A DNA stretch of 64,000 nt from Setophaga petechia (GCA_024362935.1 JANCRA010000116.1:742501-806500), one strand, 5' to 3'; counted from the stretch's first letter, positions 13,601-24,762 are shown. Notes: a model not told the origin generated them from the letters alone. Made by a program: numbers and translations.

Positions 13601-16600
13601 TCATTAGAAGGCTGGCTAAGAAAAAGAAAGAATAATAACAAAGGCTTGTGTCTCAGAGAGTCTGAGCCAGCTGACTGTGATTGGCCATTAATTAGAAACA
13701 ATCACATGACACCAATCCCAGATGCACCTGTTGCATTCCACAGCAGCAGATAATCAATGTTTACATTTTGTTCCTGAGGCCTCTCAGCTCCTCAGGAGGA
13801 AAAATCCTAAGGAAAGGATTTTTCATAAAATGTGTGGGGAGTGCCAGCAGCCATCTCCTGCTGCCCCCCTGGCAGCAGCAGTGCCTCTCTGTGCCAGGCC
13901 TGCTGTTAGCAGTCCATGCCTCTGGAGTGCTCTGTCTTCCTTTGGGTTTGCTCCCAAGGAATAAATGTCAAAACTCATTTCCCATTCTCCTGCTCCTCCT
14001 GTTCTCTGCTGCTCCTTAGTAACCCGTGTGTCTCCTGGAGCCTGTTGGTCCCATTAAGCTGATTTTTGGAGGTTCACTCCTCAACAGCCCTTTGATTCCC
14101 AGGGTCTCTGCTGAAAGCAGAAGCAGCAGAGCAGCTCTGAGCCTCCTCCCACTCCTCAGATATTGGTGTATTCCTTGGAATTACTGCTCTGGCAGGGGTG
14201 GAATAATTAAACACTTGGAGCTTCAGTGACGTTGGTGCAGAGAACAAAAGATAAAATACAAAGAGAGAGGTTGGAGCATAAATCATTAATCCAGCTGTTG
14301 CCTTTTTGCCAGGCTGTGAACAAGATCAAAGACATTGCTGTTTCTGTGAAGAAGGAGGATAAAGAGTAAGTTTCCCTTGGAGGTGCCCTGGTTGTGTTCT
14401 GACTGCTGTGAGGGTGCTCCTGCATTCTGTGGCTCTGGCTGGCATCTCCTGGCACCTGCAGCCCCACACTGGGGTTATTCCCAGTTCCCTGGAATTTCCT
14501 GCTCCTGCAGGGGCAGTGCTGTGCTCCCACTTGGCTGCAGGGATGATGTAGGGCAGTGTCTCCCAGTGCTCGTGGAGGAAACTGGGCACCAAAATAAGTG
14601 GCCTGATTTCTTTTTGCAGCAGTGGAGTCTTGGAGCTCTTGCTGCAGTCAGTGGCAGTGTTAGATCTCAGCATTCCCTGAGGATCAGATCCCCTTTTAGC
14701 TGTCACACACAGCAGGATAGATAGCTCATAGCAGTGATCCCTTCAGCTGAGGTGAGAGTGTTGCAGTTCCTTTTCTCCCTGGATTTTAAGCTCTTGTTCA
14801 CTTGACCTTGCTGATACCTGCAGTTAATTAGAATTATTTCAACTTCATAAGCATCTTGAATAAACCAAAATGGGTTGTCCAAATTCTTAAAAAATGCTGG
14901 AAGAAAACCCCCAAATGTGGTCCTGTGATGGGGAATAGAGTGGTCCCCATGGGGAACAGAGCCTGGCAGCTGGATCCCCATCTCTCTGGTGTCTCTGTGT
15001 CACCCACTGCTGCACATGTATTACCTGAGGTAGCACTTCAGGGAGTGTGAACCCTGCCTTCAGAGGGTGTCAGGAACATCTTCCTGCCTCGGGGTGAGGG
15101 AAGGCACCTGCTCTTTTCTGATTTTAGGTACATGAAAGTCAGTCAGCTTTGTCAGTGCTGGCTGATGCTCGAGCTCTAAAAAGGAGACTGGGATTTGTCA
15201 GTCTGGGATTTGTGCCTTGTGTTCCCCATGGACAGGAGGGAGCTGATCTTTGCCTCTCAGAGAGAATTTTGGGCCCCTCATGGCAAGACAGAGCTTGAGG
15301 GGCTGGAGCATGGGCAGGGAATGGAGCTGGGAAGGGGCTGCAGAATCCCTGAGGAGCTGGGCAGGGGCTGCAGAATCCCTGAGGAGCTGGGAAGGGGCTG
15401 GAGAATCCCTGAGGAGCTGGGCAGGGGCTGCAGAATCCCTGAGGAGCTGGGCAGGGGCTGCAGAATCCCTGAGGAGCTGGGAAGGGGCTGCAGAATCCCT
15501 GAGGAGCTGGGCAGGGGCTGCAGAATCCCTGAGGAGCTGGGCAGGGGCTGCAGAATCCCTGAGGAGCTGGGCAGGGGCTGCAGAATCCCTGAGGAGCTGG
15601 GCAGGGGCTGCAGAATCCCTGAGGAGCTGGGCAGGGGCTCAGCCTGGAGCAAAGGAGGCTCAGGGGGCCCTTGTGGCTCTGCACAGCTCCTGCCAGGAGG
15701 GGAACAGGGACAGGAGCAGAGGGAACGGCCCAGGGGAGCTCAGGGTGGGCACAGCAGGAATTTCCTCATGGAAAGGGAGGTCACGAATTGGGATTGCCCA
15801 GGGCAGGGGTGGTGTCCCCATCCCTGCAGGGATTTCCAGCCCTGTGGATGTGACACTTGGGAACATGGGGCAGTGGTGGCCTTGGCAGTGCTGGACTGAA
15901 TGATCTTAAAGATATTTTCCATCCTAAACCTGTGATTAACAAAGCCACATACGGGGTTTGGGGCTTGTGAAAGATCTGGCAGGTGACCAAACCTTTGTTT
16001 TTCCTTCCCTTCCCTTCCTGCAGTGAGCAGAGGAGTCTTCTGGAGAAGTGTGCAGCCACAGCCCTGAGCTCCAAGCTCATCTCCCAGAGCAAGGAGTTTT
16101 TCTCCAAGATGGTTGTAGATGCTGTGATGATGTTGGATGACTTGTTGCAGCTCAAGATGATTGGGATAAAGAAGGTGCAAGGAGGAGCTCTGGAAGTAAG
16201 TGCTGGAGCCTTCCTGAAGGGTGGGAGACAGGGATCCAGCTCTGGTGGTGCCTTGGCTCTAGGATGTGCAGCCTGGCTTGTCATTGCTTGTTGGGGAATT
16301 CCCAAACTGGAACAAAGCTGTGGGTGTGAGGAGGAAGCTCAGCAGGGTTTCTTTTTCATAGGCAGAGTTTCTGATTTTTGAGTTAAATACACTCTTCACT
16401 GCAACAAAAGTTGTTACTGATAAAATTCCATCTATCTCTCCACAAATAATTAATTTTTTTTTTTGTGGGAAGTCTTTGTTACTTCTGGATCCGAAAGTCC
16501 TGGTTGCATGTAGGATTATGGGGATGGGAAAAATGCAAGGCAGATCTCATGAGGCTGATTTAGTTCAGCTTCATGCTGAATCATAAACCACTGGGATGTG

Positions 16601-19600
16601 TGGTTTATGCCTCACTGCTGGGGAACCTGTTGTGTCTGGGACTGCACCTGGATATGTGGTAGGGATTGATCCTGGCTGTGGGCCAGTCCCTGTGGAGAGG
16701 GAGACTCAGATCCTGGTTTCTTCACCCAGGAAATTGAGGAGCTCATGCCAGGGAATGGTGTTGGACAGGGCTGTCCTGCTGCAGAAAATCCAGGAGGTGG
16801 TGGTGGAACTTGGAAAGACAAAAACCAGAGCAAAAAGCAGCCCCCAGTGGGGCTGTGGATGAGAAATATCCAAAAGTTCAAAGGGGAGGAATGGGGAAGA
16901 GATCAGGGAGAGAACTGATGGCTCCATTCCTTGATCTTCAGGTTGTCTGAGGAGTTCTTGGTGTGGACTTTTGAGGGGTAGAGAGGAAGCTGCTTTTGTG
17001 AGCTGAAAGAAATGCTTGCTGCTTATTTCCTCTAAAAGTGGGTTAATCAAAGGAGACAGTGCAGGGAAAGCTTTGTAAATGAGGCCTCTGGAAGCAGAGT
17101 GTCCTGTGGGAGTTGTTATTAACCCTGTGCAGGAAGCCTTGGGAGCTGAGCCTGAGGCCAATCCCTGTGTTCCAGGACTCACAGCTGGTGGCTGGAGTTG
17201 CCTTTAAGAAAACCTTCTCCTATGCTGGCTTTGAGATGCAACCCAAGAAATACCAGTCCCCCAAAATCGCCCTGCTCAACGTGGAGCTGGAGCTCAAGGC
17301 TGAGAAGGACAACGCCGAGGTCAGAGTGAACACAGTGGAGGTGAGAGCTGCCCTGGCCTGCTCCCTGCTCCTGACACACCTGGGGCTGCTCATCCCCGGG
17401 GAGGGGTGAGATGGGAGGGCTGGAGCCAGGCTGGGAGAGCTGGGAATGTTCCCCTGGAGAAGGGAAAAATCCAGGGAATGCTCAGAGTCCCTGGAGGGGC
17501 TCCAGGAGAGCTGCAGAGGGACTGGGGACAAGGGACAGAGGGACAGCACCCAGGGAATGGCTCCCACTGGGAAAGGGGAGATTGGGCTGGGATCTGGGCA
17601 AGGAATTCCTGCCTGGGCTGGAATTCCCAGATTTGCTGTGGCTGCCCCTGGATCCCTGGCAGTGCCCAAGGCCAGGTTGGATCCACCTGGGACAGTGGGA
17701 GGTGTCCCTGCCATGGATGGGGTGGAAATGGATGGGATTTAAGGTCTCTTCCCACCCAAACCATTCCAGGATTCTGAAGCCCCTCTGCTCTGGGAGAGCT
17801 GGAAATGTTCCCCTGGAGAAGGGGAAAATCCAGGGAATGCTCAGAGTGCCTGCAGGGGCTCCAGGAGAGCTGCAGAGGGACTGGGGACAAGGGACAGAGG
17901 GACAGCACCCAGGGAATGGCTCCCACTGGGAAAGGGGAGATTGGGCTGGGATCTGGGCAAGGAATTCCTGCCTGGGAGGATGGGCAGGGGCTGGGCTGGA
18001 ATTCCCAGAGCAGCTGTGGCTGCCCCATCGCTGGGAGTGTCAGGGTGATGGGGCTTGGAGCATCATGGGATGGTAGAAGGTGTCCCTGCCCATGGCAGAG
18101 GGTGGCACTGGGTGACCCTTAAAACATCCCTTCCCACACAAACCTTTCCATGATAAGTGAGTTTGCTTGCTGCCCATCCTCCCTTCTGGAATCACCTGGT
18201 GGGCTGTGCTGCCCTGTGGGAGTGGGAAGCACAGCAGGGTCAGGGCACCTTGGTGAGCTGTCCCTGTGCCCCAGCTGTGCTGAGCCACCAGCTCTGGGTG
18301 AGTGCCTTGGGCCTTGCAGGGCCAGGTCATCCATCCAGCAGTGCCTGGAGAGCTGCAGGAGCTCCTGGGGCTGCAGCAGCCATTGGGCAGTGCCATGGCA
18401 CATGGCCCTCGTGACTCCGTGCCATGGGGCACCCCCTGGCACTGCAACACCTGTCCCCTGTCCTCCTCCAGGATTACCAGGCCATCGTGGATGCAGAGTG
18501 GAACATCCTGTATGACAAACTGGACAAAATCCACAAGTCAGGAGCCAAGGTGGTGCTGTCCAAGCTGCCCATTGGGGACGTGGCCACGCAGTACTTCGCT
18601 GACAGGGACATGTTCTGTGCCGGCCGTGTCCCCGAGGAGGATCTCAAGAGGACCATGATGGTGAGCTACCCTGGCCTGAGGAGAGCCTTTGGAAAGTTCT
18701 GGCACCCCAGGCTGGGCATTCCCAAACTGCTCTCACTGCTCCTCACAGGGGTTTGAAAGGACAGGGCTGTTCCTCGTGGGGTGGGCACTCTCACCCTGAC
18801 AGCCTGGTGTTACATACAAAGATCTGATCAGTGCATCTCTAGAGGTTTATTTTCCTCTGTTCTTCTTTGTTCCATCATGAGTGGTTTTTTCTGAGCTTTC
18901 TTTGTGTATCTCCTGGACTCTGGAGCCTGTGAGTCAGCACCTTGAAGCTGCATAAATTTATTTTGCTGTCGAGGGTTGGCCTGGGTCCATGAGATGGGAG
19001 GGAGGGAGGGAGAAGGGTTTTCCTGAGTCTGCAGCATGGGTTTGCACCAGCTCAACATCTGGGCTGTCCCTGGAGAGTGGAGCCTGCTGGGAGGTTGGTG
19101 TGGGTTGTCAGCAGTGGTAATTCCGTGTCTGTCCCCATTCCCTGCAGGCCTGTGGGGGATCCATCCAGACCAGTGTCAATGCCCTGTCTGATGATGTGCT
19201 GGGCCGCTGTGAGCTCTTTGAGGAGACCCAGATTGGGGGAGAGAGGTAAAAACACCAGCTGCAAACCTGTGGTGCTGTGCAAGCCCTCTAATAGAAGGTG
19301 CAAAAGTTGGGGTCAAAGCATTGGCAGGGTCAACATCTCTCAAGCTGTTGAGATGAAAACAAGGTTGTTACAAAATGTGTATTTTGTTGTAGCCAGAAGC
19401 TGCTTTTTGAGGCTGAGGGAGGGGGCAGGAGCAAGATTTCATTGAGGTCCTACCTCTTGTAAAAGCTTTTAAAATACATGTTTATTCTGCAGTGCCATGT
19501 GAAAAGTGCAGTGGTACTGTGGCGTTTGTAATGGAAAACCACCACATTGTGGGGGTGATTGTGGCACTTCTGTGATGTTCCAGCTTCACCCTTCCCTGCC

Positions 19601-22600
19601 AGTGCAGGAGAAGCTGGGGATGGTACCCTGGGGCCCTCCCAGTCCTGTTTGGGGCTGGCTGCTGCCCTCTGTGCTGCTGCCAAGTGCAAACTGGGAGCAC
19701 CAGTTCAGCGTGAGCCCCTGGCAGCAGGAGAGAACGCATTTCCCTGGATTATCTGGAATTCCACTTCTGCGTTCCCTGGCCCTGCTCCTCCTTGGTCCCT
19801 TGGGGCTGTGATGGGGACAGGGCTGCAGGGCTGGCTCTGTCCCACACTGCAGCAGCTTCTCCATGGCCACCCCTCCCTGTGGCAGGTACAACCTGTTCAC
19901 GGGCTGCCCCAAGGCCAAGACGTGCACCATCATCCTGCGCGGGGGCGCCGAGCAGTTCATGGAGGAGACCGAGCGCTCCCTGCACGACGCCATCATGATC
20001 GTCAGGAGGGCCATCAAGGTGAGCCTGCCCTGCCCCTGCCCTGCACGGCCCCCTCACACACACACACACACACAGCAGGGCTTGGCTCAGGCTCTGCACA
20101 GGGGCACATCCCCTGGAGTCACTCCAGTACAGTTCCTTGGCTGGCTCAGCCTGGCCCTGGTGGCATTTGCAGCTGCTCTCTAGGCACGCCTGGGTTCTGC
20201 CTGCACGTGCTCCATCCTCCACCCTAAAGGGAATTGGTCTGTGCTGGGTGGAGCTTCAGGAGATGGAACAGCAGACTAATGGCACATGTGTATCCATGGC
20301 CATAGAGCCCCTCTCTTGGTGCCCAGCCTGGGGGCATGACAGTCCCGTGGCTCTGAGGGCAGCCTGGGGGCACCAGGGGAAGGCCAAGGCCTCTCTGGAT
20401 GTGTGTGTGATCCTGGGTGATCCTGCCAAGCTCTGGGTTACACAAAATGTGTTTTTGTAGGAAGGGTTTCTGGTTAAAAGCAGCTCTAGGGCTGCGTGTC
20501 CTGGGGGCTGGAGGGAGGCACATCAGGAGTTTTGGAGCTGTTGCTTTTAGAAAGAACGTCCTGATCTTTCTCTTGAAAAAGCAGAAGAACTGAGCTGCAA
20601 GGTGCTGCTGCCAATATCTTTAGTTTTGGACACTTGATGAGAGTGAGGAAGCTTCCCTAGCGCGAGTTGGGAGTGAGCTGCCATCCCTCCCTTTGGGTGT
20701 AGTGTCCCCAAACCCCTGTTTGTCCTGTGCACAGCTGGGCTGAGCTGCTGGAGCTGCCACTGGAGGTTCTTGGCATGTCCCTGCTGCTGCTGGCAGACAG
20801 TCCTGGGGACAGCAGCACCAGGGCTGGGGCTGGCAGGGCTGTGCATTGCCATGGCAGGGCTGTGGATTGCCATGGACTGCCAGGGCTGTGCATTGCCATG
20901 GGCTGGCAGGGCTGGGGCTGGCAGGGCTGTGCATTGCCATGAGCAATCAGAGCTATGGATTGCTGTGGGCTGGCAGAGCTGGAGCTGGCAGGGCTGTGCA
21001 TTGCTAGGAGCCTGCAGGGCTGTGCATTGCCATGGGCAGGGCTGGGAGCTCTCTGCGTTGCCAGGAGCTGGCAGGGCCGTGCTGTGCCATGGGCTGTGCA
21101 TTGCCACAGGCCGTCGGCTGGGACTGGCAGGTCTCTGCATTGCCATGGGCTGCCAGGACTGGGGCTGGCAGGGCTGTGCATTGCCATGAGCTGGCAGGGC
21201 TGGGGCTGGCAGGTCTCTGCATTGCCAGGAGCCTGCAGGGCTGTGCATTGCCACGGGCTGGCAGGGCTGTGTATTGCCAGGAGCCTGCAGAGCTGTGCTG
21301 TACCATGGGCTGTGCATTGCCATGGGCTGGCAGGGTTGGGGCTGGCAGGTTTCTGCATTGCCAGGAACCTGCAGACCTGTGCTGTGCCATGTGCTGTGCA
21401 TTGTCACAGGCTGGCAGGGCTGGGGCTGGCAGGTCTCTGCATTGCCATGGGCTGTGCATTGCCATGGGCTGGCAGGGCTGGGGCTGGCAGGTTTCTGCAT
21501 TGCCAGGAGCCTGCAGGGCTGTGCATTGCCGTGGGCTGTGCATTGCCATGGGCTGTGCTGTGCCTGGGGCTGGCAGGTCTGGGGCTGGCAGGTCTGGGGC
21601 TGGCAGGTCTCTGCATTGCCATGGGCTGGCAGGTCTCTGCGTTGCCATGAGCTGGCAGGGCTGGGGCTGGCAGGTCTCTGCATTGCCAGGAGCCTGCAGG
21701 GCTGTGCTGTGCCATGGGCTGGCAGGTCTCTGCGTTGCCATGAGCTGGCAGGGCTGGGGCTGGCAGGTCTCTGCATTGCCAGGAGCTGGCAGGGCTGGGG
21801 CTGGCAGGTCTCTGCATTGCCAGGAGCTGGCAGGGCTGGGGCTGGCAGGTCTCTGCATTGCCAGGAGCTGGCAGGGCTGGGGCTGGCAGGTCTCTATTGC
21901 CAGGAGCTGGCAGGTCTCTGCATTGCCATGGACTGGCAGGTCTCTGCGTTGCCATGAGCTGGCAGGGCTGGGGCTGGCAGGTCTCTATTGCCAGGAGCCT
22001 GCAGGCCGCAGAGCCCTCACAGCCCCTGTGCCGTGCCTGTCCCTCCCTCAGAACGACTCGGTGGTGGCGGGCGGCGGCGCCATCGAGATGGAGCTGTCCA
22101 AGTTCCTGCGGGATTACTCGCGCACCATCCCGGGCAAGCAGCAGCTGCTGATCGGCGCCTACGCCAAGGCCCTGGAGATCATCCCCCGGCAGCTGTGCGA
22201 CAACGCCGGCTTCGACGCCACCAACATCCTCAACAAGCTGCGCGCCAAGCACGCCCAGGTACGGCCCGGGCTGCTGGGGAGGGCAGGGCCTCCCTGAGCG
22301 GGGAATGGAAACCCCCTCCCTCCAAATTATTGTAATTTTGAAATGAAGGGGTTCTCAGGCTAAGTTATGGCAACAGGAATAACAGTTCCTTAATAGGGGA
22401 ATTAAAAATAGAAATGCAGCAGTACAGAACAACCGTGACAGAGTCAGAACAGGAGCAAACCCCTGTGTGCCAGGGTGGTGTCCCAGCCCCATGCCAGGGG
22501 GGCTCAGCCCTCCTGCAGTGCCAGCTGTGGTTCTGCTGGAGCAGGGATCCTGCACAAGGGGGGAGTTTTCCTCTGCAGCTCCAGGGCTGCTGGAGATGGG

Positions 22601-24762
22601 CCTGGGCTCCCTCTGGCAATGCAGGGCAGCAGAAAGCTGCTCCTCTGGCAATGCAGGGGGCAAAGGCTGCCCTGGTGTCCCAAAGCTCAGGTTGGATCCA
22701 GGTAGGAATGCTTGGCTCCTGCGCTGGGCAGAGCATCTCCCCATGGGATGGGGGAATTGGATCAGCATACAGGGACACTCACTGGCCATGGACAGAATAT
22801 AACTAATAATTAATGGCCCATTAACAGAAGATAGTAATTAATCCCCCACTAACAAACATTATTTCCCGGATGTAGGATTGGTTGTGGTAGAGATAAAGGA
22901 AACTGCCCAATGAACAGCAGATACCTGCCCCAGCTCTGACAGGTGGCAATAGAACACACACCCTCAGCTGTATCTCTCACCCTCAGGCACCCAGGCATCC
23001 CAGAGGCAGTGTGTGTGTGGTTCCTGTGTCCCCAGTTCCCTCCTGGAGCCTGTCAGAGCTGGTGTAGCTCAGCTGAGCCTGTGTTGGAGCCGTGTCCCCT
23101 TTGATTAAACACTGTGTTTGTTCCACATCAGGTGTGGGCCTGGCACAGGTGGCTATAAATGGAAAGGAGCTGATTTCCCTTTGATCCCAGCTGTCGGGTG
23201 ACTTCCTGAGCTGGGAGTTCTGATTTGCTCCTTAAAAACTCAGAGCAAATGCTCATCATTTGTCAGGAAGGAGCTGCTGTGTTAAACATTAAAGGCAGCA
23301 GAGTGCAGGAGCTGGCTGAGCTGAGCATTTTACACGGGAGCTGCAGGCTGAAGGGTGTGAGATCTTGTGCAGATCCCAACTCCAGGCTTGCAGGTTGTCC
23401 CTTGTGTTCTGTCCCTCGCAGCAGTTTCACCCTGCTGCTGGTGTGGGGCTCGGGGAGTGCCCCAAATGAGGGTGCAGAACCAGGCAGGGAGGCAGCAGCA
23501 CAGGAGAGTCAGGCCTGGGAGGCTCCTGCAGCGTCATGGCAGGGGCTGCCCAGGGAGGTCCGGGGTCCCCATCCCTGCAGGTGTCCAAGGAAGGGCTGGA
23601 GGTGGCACTCGGGGCTCTGGGCTGGTGACAGGGTGGGGATGGGGCACTGCTTGGACTGGGGGGGCTCTTGCAGCCTCAGTGACTCTGTGATCCTAAACTG
23701 GAAGGAGCCTCCTCCCCATGAGGCACTGGTGGCACTGATGGCTGAAGGGAAAGGCTGCTCAGCTTGGATTTTTTGTGTGTTCCTTCACAGATTGGATTTT
23801 TTGTGTTTTCCTTCACAGCTTGGATTTTTTGTTTTCCTTCACAGCAGAACGTGAGGGAGGCTCCAGCCTCTCCCTTCACCTTTGCCTGGCCTTCCCTCCC
23901 AGGCTTTCCCCAAGTCCCACCCAGCCCCGTGACCAATCCCTGTCCCCTCTGTCCCCTCAGAGTGGGATGGCACACTCTGATCCCTGTGTCCCTCTGTCCC
24001 TCAGGGCAGGATATGGCACTGATCCCTGTCCCTCAGCAGGCTGTGGCACTGATCCGTCCCTCTGTCCCTCAGGGCAGGATGTGGCACTGATCCCTGTGTC
24101 CCTCTGGCCCTCAGCAGGATGTGGCACTGATCACTGGCTCTCAGAGTGGAATCTGGCAGTGATCTCTGTCCCTTTGTCCCTCAGAACAGGCTGTGGCACT
24201 GATCCCTGTCCCTCTGTCCCCAGAGCAGGCTGTGGCACTGATCCCTGTCCCTCTGTCCCCAGAGCAGGCTGTGGCACTGATCCCTGTGTCCCTCTGGCCC
24301 GCAGCAGGATGTGGCACTGATCACTGTCTCTTGGAGTGGAATCTGGCACTGATCTGTCCCTATGTCCCCAGAGCAGGCTGTGGCACTGATCCCTGTCCCC
24401 AGGGTGGGATGTGTCACTGATCCATCTCTCTCTCCCTCTGTCCCCAGAGCAGGCTGTGGCACTGATCTGTCCCGTCCCTCTGTCCCCAGAGCAGGCTGTG
24501 GCACTGATCTGTCCCGTCCCTCTGTCCCCAGGGTGGGATGTGGTACGGCGTGGACGTGACCAACGAGGACATTGCTGACAATTTCCAGGCGTGCGTGTGG
24601 GAGCCGGCCGTGGTGCGCATCAACGCGCTGACGGCCGCCTCGGAGGCCGCGTGCCTCATCGTGTCCGTGGACGAGACCATCCGCAACCCGCGCTCCAGCG
24701 TGGAGCCCGCCGGGGCTGCCGGGGCCCGCGGCCGCCCCCGCGCCCGGCCCCACAACCACTGA
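7637..24762 (+). CDS. CCT7: CCT7, eta subunit of the TRiC/CCT cytosolic chaperonin
   Basis: Twelve coding exons: 7637-7642, 9363-9516, 11871-11977, 13023-13148, 14313-14365, 16024-16195, 17176-17340, 18472-18660, 19148-19245, 19886-20018, 22052-22258 and 24532-24762 (stop included). All introns are GT-AG; the sum is 1641 nt, giving 546 aa (human 543). Exon 1 encodes only Met-Met, continued by [16 protein letters not shown]. Group II chaperonin motifs are present: [16 protein letters not shown], the nucleotide-binding GDGTTS (91-96), [11 protein letters not shown] (about 408-418) and [10 protein letters not shown]. The C-terminus is Gly/Arg/Pro-rich ([12 protein letters not shown]). CCT7 is one of eight subunits of the hetero-oligomeric ring that folds actin, tubulin and many other proteins with ATP. 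Exons are conserved while introns hold many minisatellites, CR1 fragments and LTR-like repeats. No disabling change is seen. Confidence 0.97.
8095..8640 (-). mobile_element. CR1 LINE fragment, longer copy
   Basis: The region reads as a reverse-oriented CR1 3' section: CACAGAAT near 8120, AAGAAGTTCTTCCTCACGTT at about 8268, and CAGGCCCAGCTCCTCATAGG with AGAGATGCTCCAGAGCCC near 8431-8470. It is diverged and lies in CCT7 intron 1. Confidence 0.75.
8660..8835 (-). mobile_element. CR1 LINE 3' end
   Basis: TCGTTTGGGTTGGAAGGGAC, GCCATGGCAGGGACACCTC and CCAGCCTGGCCTTGGGCACT are in the reverse orientation of the CR1 tail. It sits next to the 8095-8640 copy in CCT7 intron 1. Confidence 0.85.
8965..9215. 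repeat. 30-bp minisatellite, CCT7 intron 1
   Basis: About eight copies of GAGCAGTTGTGAGTTCCCAG followed by TGCTGTGGTG, ending about 150 bp before exon 2. Confidence 0.95.
9536..10130. repeat. Minisatellite, CCT7 intron 2
   Basis: Units are built from GCAGCACTGAGCCAGCTGGG and GCAGCCAAACCTGGCTGGGG, with optional CATCTGGG inserts. The array begins about 20 bp after the exon 2 donor. Confidence 0.95.
10200..11165 (-). mobile_element. Solo-LTR-like element expanded by an internal minisatellite
   Basis: From memory this resembles a common songbird LTR read on the minus strand. TTTATT at 10357-10362 is a minus-strand AATAAA. The blocks GGATCTACCTTGGGCAGCAC (10380) and GGGCTGAGATTTGGGTCATT (about 11036) flank the array at 10425-10890. 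Exact ends and a target-site duplication are not resolved. Confidence 0.55.
10425..10890. repeat. 32/53-bp minisatellite inside the LTR-like element
   Basis: The basic unit is AATGGTCCCAAAATGAACCC plus AAGATGGACCAA (32 bp). The first half also shows a 53-bp higher-order unit with an extra AATGAACCCAGTGTGAACCAG-like block. Confidence 0.9.
11870..11870 (+). other. CCT7 exon 3 acceptor; 11166-11870 otherwise unique
   Basis: The 11166-11870 stretch is moderately AT-rich intron with no gene or array seen, apart from a short direct repeat (GAATTCCAAACCTTTGTTG) at about 11652-11695. Confidence 0.6.
12110..12470 (+). mobile_element. CR1 LINE 3' end, CCT7 intron 3
   Basis: It contains the CR1 blocks GGGGCTCCAGGAGAGCTGCA, TGGGAAAGGGGAGATTGGG, GCCCAAGGCCAGGTTGGACA and AGGTGTCCCTGCCCATGGC, and ends in TTTGAGGTCCCTTCC. 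It is almost identical over about 190 bp to two copies in intron 7. Confidence 0.9.
12478..12835 (-). mobile_element. LTR-like repeat, copy A (upstream of CCT7 exon 4)
   Basis: The plus strand runs ATGAGGATCTGACTCCATGT, a TTATTACTTTATGATATATA block, GCCAGCTGACTGTGATTGGC, CATTCCACAGCAGCAGATAA and CCTAAGGAAAGGATTTTTCT. The family also occurs at 13490, 32424 (opposite strand) and 61270. The AATAAA-like region and its position fit an LTR on the minus strand; the family name is unknown to me. Confidence 0.6.
13160..13450. repeat. ~22-bp minisatellite just after CCT7 exon 4
   Basis: Repeats of CACCCTGCCAGGGACAGGGA with PurPyr variants (CCTGACAGGGACAGGACAC). It begins about 20 bp from the exon 4 donor. 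Confidence 0.95.
13487..13838 (-). mobile_element. LTR-like repeat, copy B (downstream of CCT7 exon 4)
   Basis: Same sequence and orientation as copy A. Shared blocks include ATGAGGATCTGACTCCATGT, TGATTGGCCATTAATTAGAA and ATCCTAAGGAAAGGATTTTT. The two copies bracket exon 4 about 1 kb apart. Confidence 0.6.
15310..15640. repeat. 30-bp minisatellite, CCT7 intron 5
   Basis: Eleven near-perfect copies of AGGGGCTGCAGAATCCCTGA plus GGAGCTGGGC. The only recurring variants are GGGAAGGGG for GGGCAGGGG and one GAG for CAG. Because the unit is a multiple of three it stays open in several frames; this is not evidence of coding. Confidence 0.97.
15690..15945 (+). mobile_element. CR1 LINE 3' fragment, CCT7 intron 5
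   Basis: Diverged CR1 tail: TTTCCTCATGGAAAGGGAGG, GTCCCCATCCCTGCAGGGAT and TGGACTGAATGATCTTAAAG. Confidence 0.7.
17410..17775 (+). mobile_element. CR1 LINE 3' end, CCT7 intron 7 copy 1
   Basis: Starts at GGGAGAGCTGGGAATGTTCC and ends at CCCACCCAAACCATTCCAGG, the CR1 3' terminus. Nearly identical to the intron 3 copy and to the copy directly following. Confidence 0.9.
17785..18155 (+). mobile_element. CR1 LINE 3' end, CCT7 intron 7 copy 2
   Basis: Tandem neighbour of copy 1. The 5' 200 bp are nearly identical; it differs near 17970-18000, where a GAGGATGGGCAGGGGCTGG stretch is kept, and in its tail. Confidence 0.9.
20053..20073. repeat. (CA)n microsatellite, CCT7 intron 10
   Basis: An uninterrupted CACACA tract of about 20 bp shortly after the exon 10 donor. 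Confidence 0.9.
20820..22010. repeat. Large ~40-bp minisatellite, CCT7 intron 10
   Basis: About 1.2 kb of CTGGCAGGGCTGGGGCTGGC plus AGGTCTCTGCATTGCCAGGA or TGTGCATTGCCATGGG variants. It ends about 40 bp before the exon 11 acceptor. Long open frames on both strands are a by-product of the repeat. Confidence 0.97.
22325..22945 (-). mobile_element. Solo-LTR-like element, CCT7 intron 11
   Basis: Contains GGGTTCTCAGGCTAAGTTAT, AATGCAGCAGTACAGAACAA, GGAATGCTTGGCTCCTGCGC and AACTGCCCAATGAACAGCAG, blocks I associate from memory with a common passerine ERV LTR. The minus strand carries a degraded polyadenylation region (CTATTAAGGAACTG). Boundaries are approximate. Confidence 0.6.
23510..23700 (+). 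mobile_element. CR1 LINE 3' fragment (other subfamily), CCT7 intron 11
   Basis: GGTCCCCATCCCTGCAGGTG, AAGGGCTGGAGGTGGCACTC and CAGTGACTCTGTGATCC match the CR1 tail type with a CAATGATTCTGTGATTC end. Confidence 0.75.
23960..24530. repeat. Minisatellite containing repeated splice-acceptor-like units, CCT7 intron 11
   Basis: Units of about 38-60 bp contain CTGTCCCCAGAGCAGGCTGT and GGCACTGATCCCTGTC. The array runs directly into the exon 12 acceptor at 24530/24531. One unit (24403-24413) repeats the first eleven bases of exon 12 after a CCCCAG. Confidence 0.92.

Noticed and set aside
21032..22297. Long open frames (over 400 codons) on both strands across CCT7 intron 10
   Set aside because: They follow a minisatellite with few stops, have no splice or domain support, and overlap each other in several frames.
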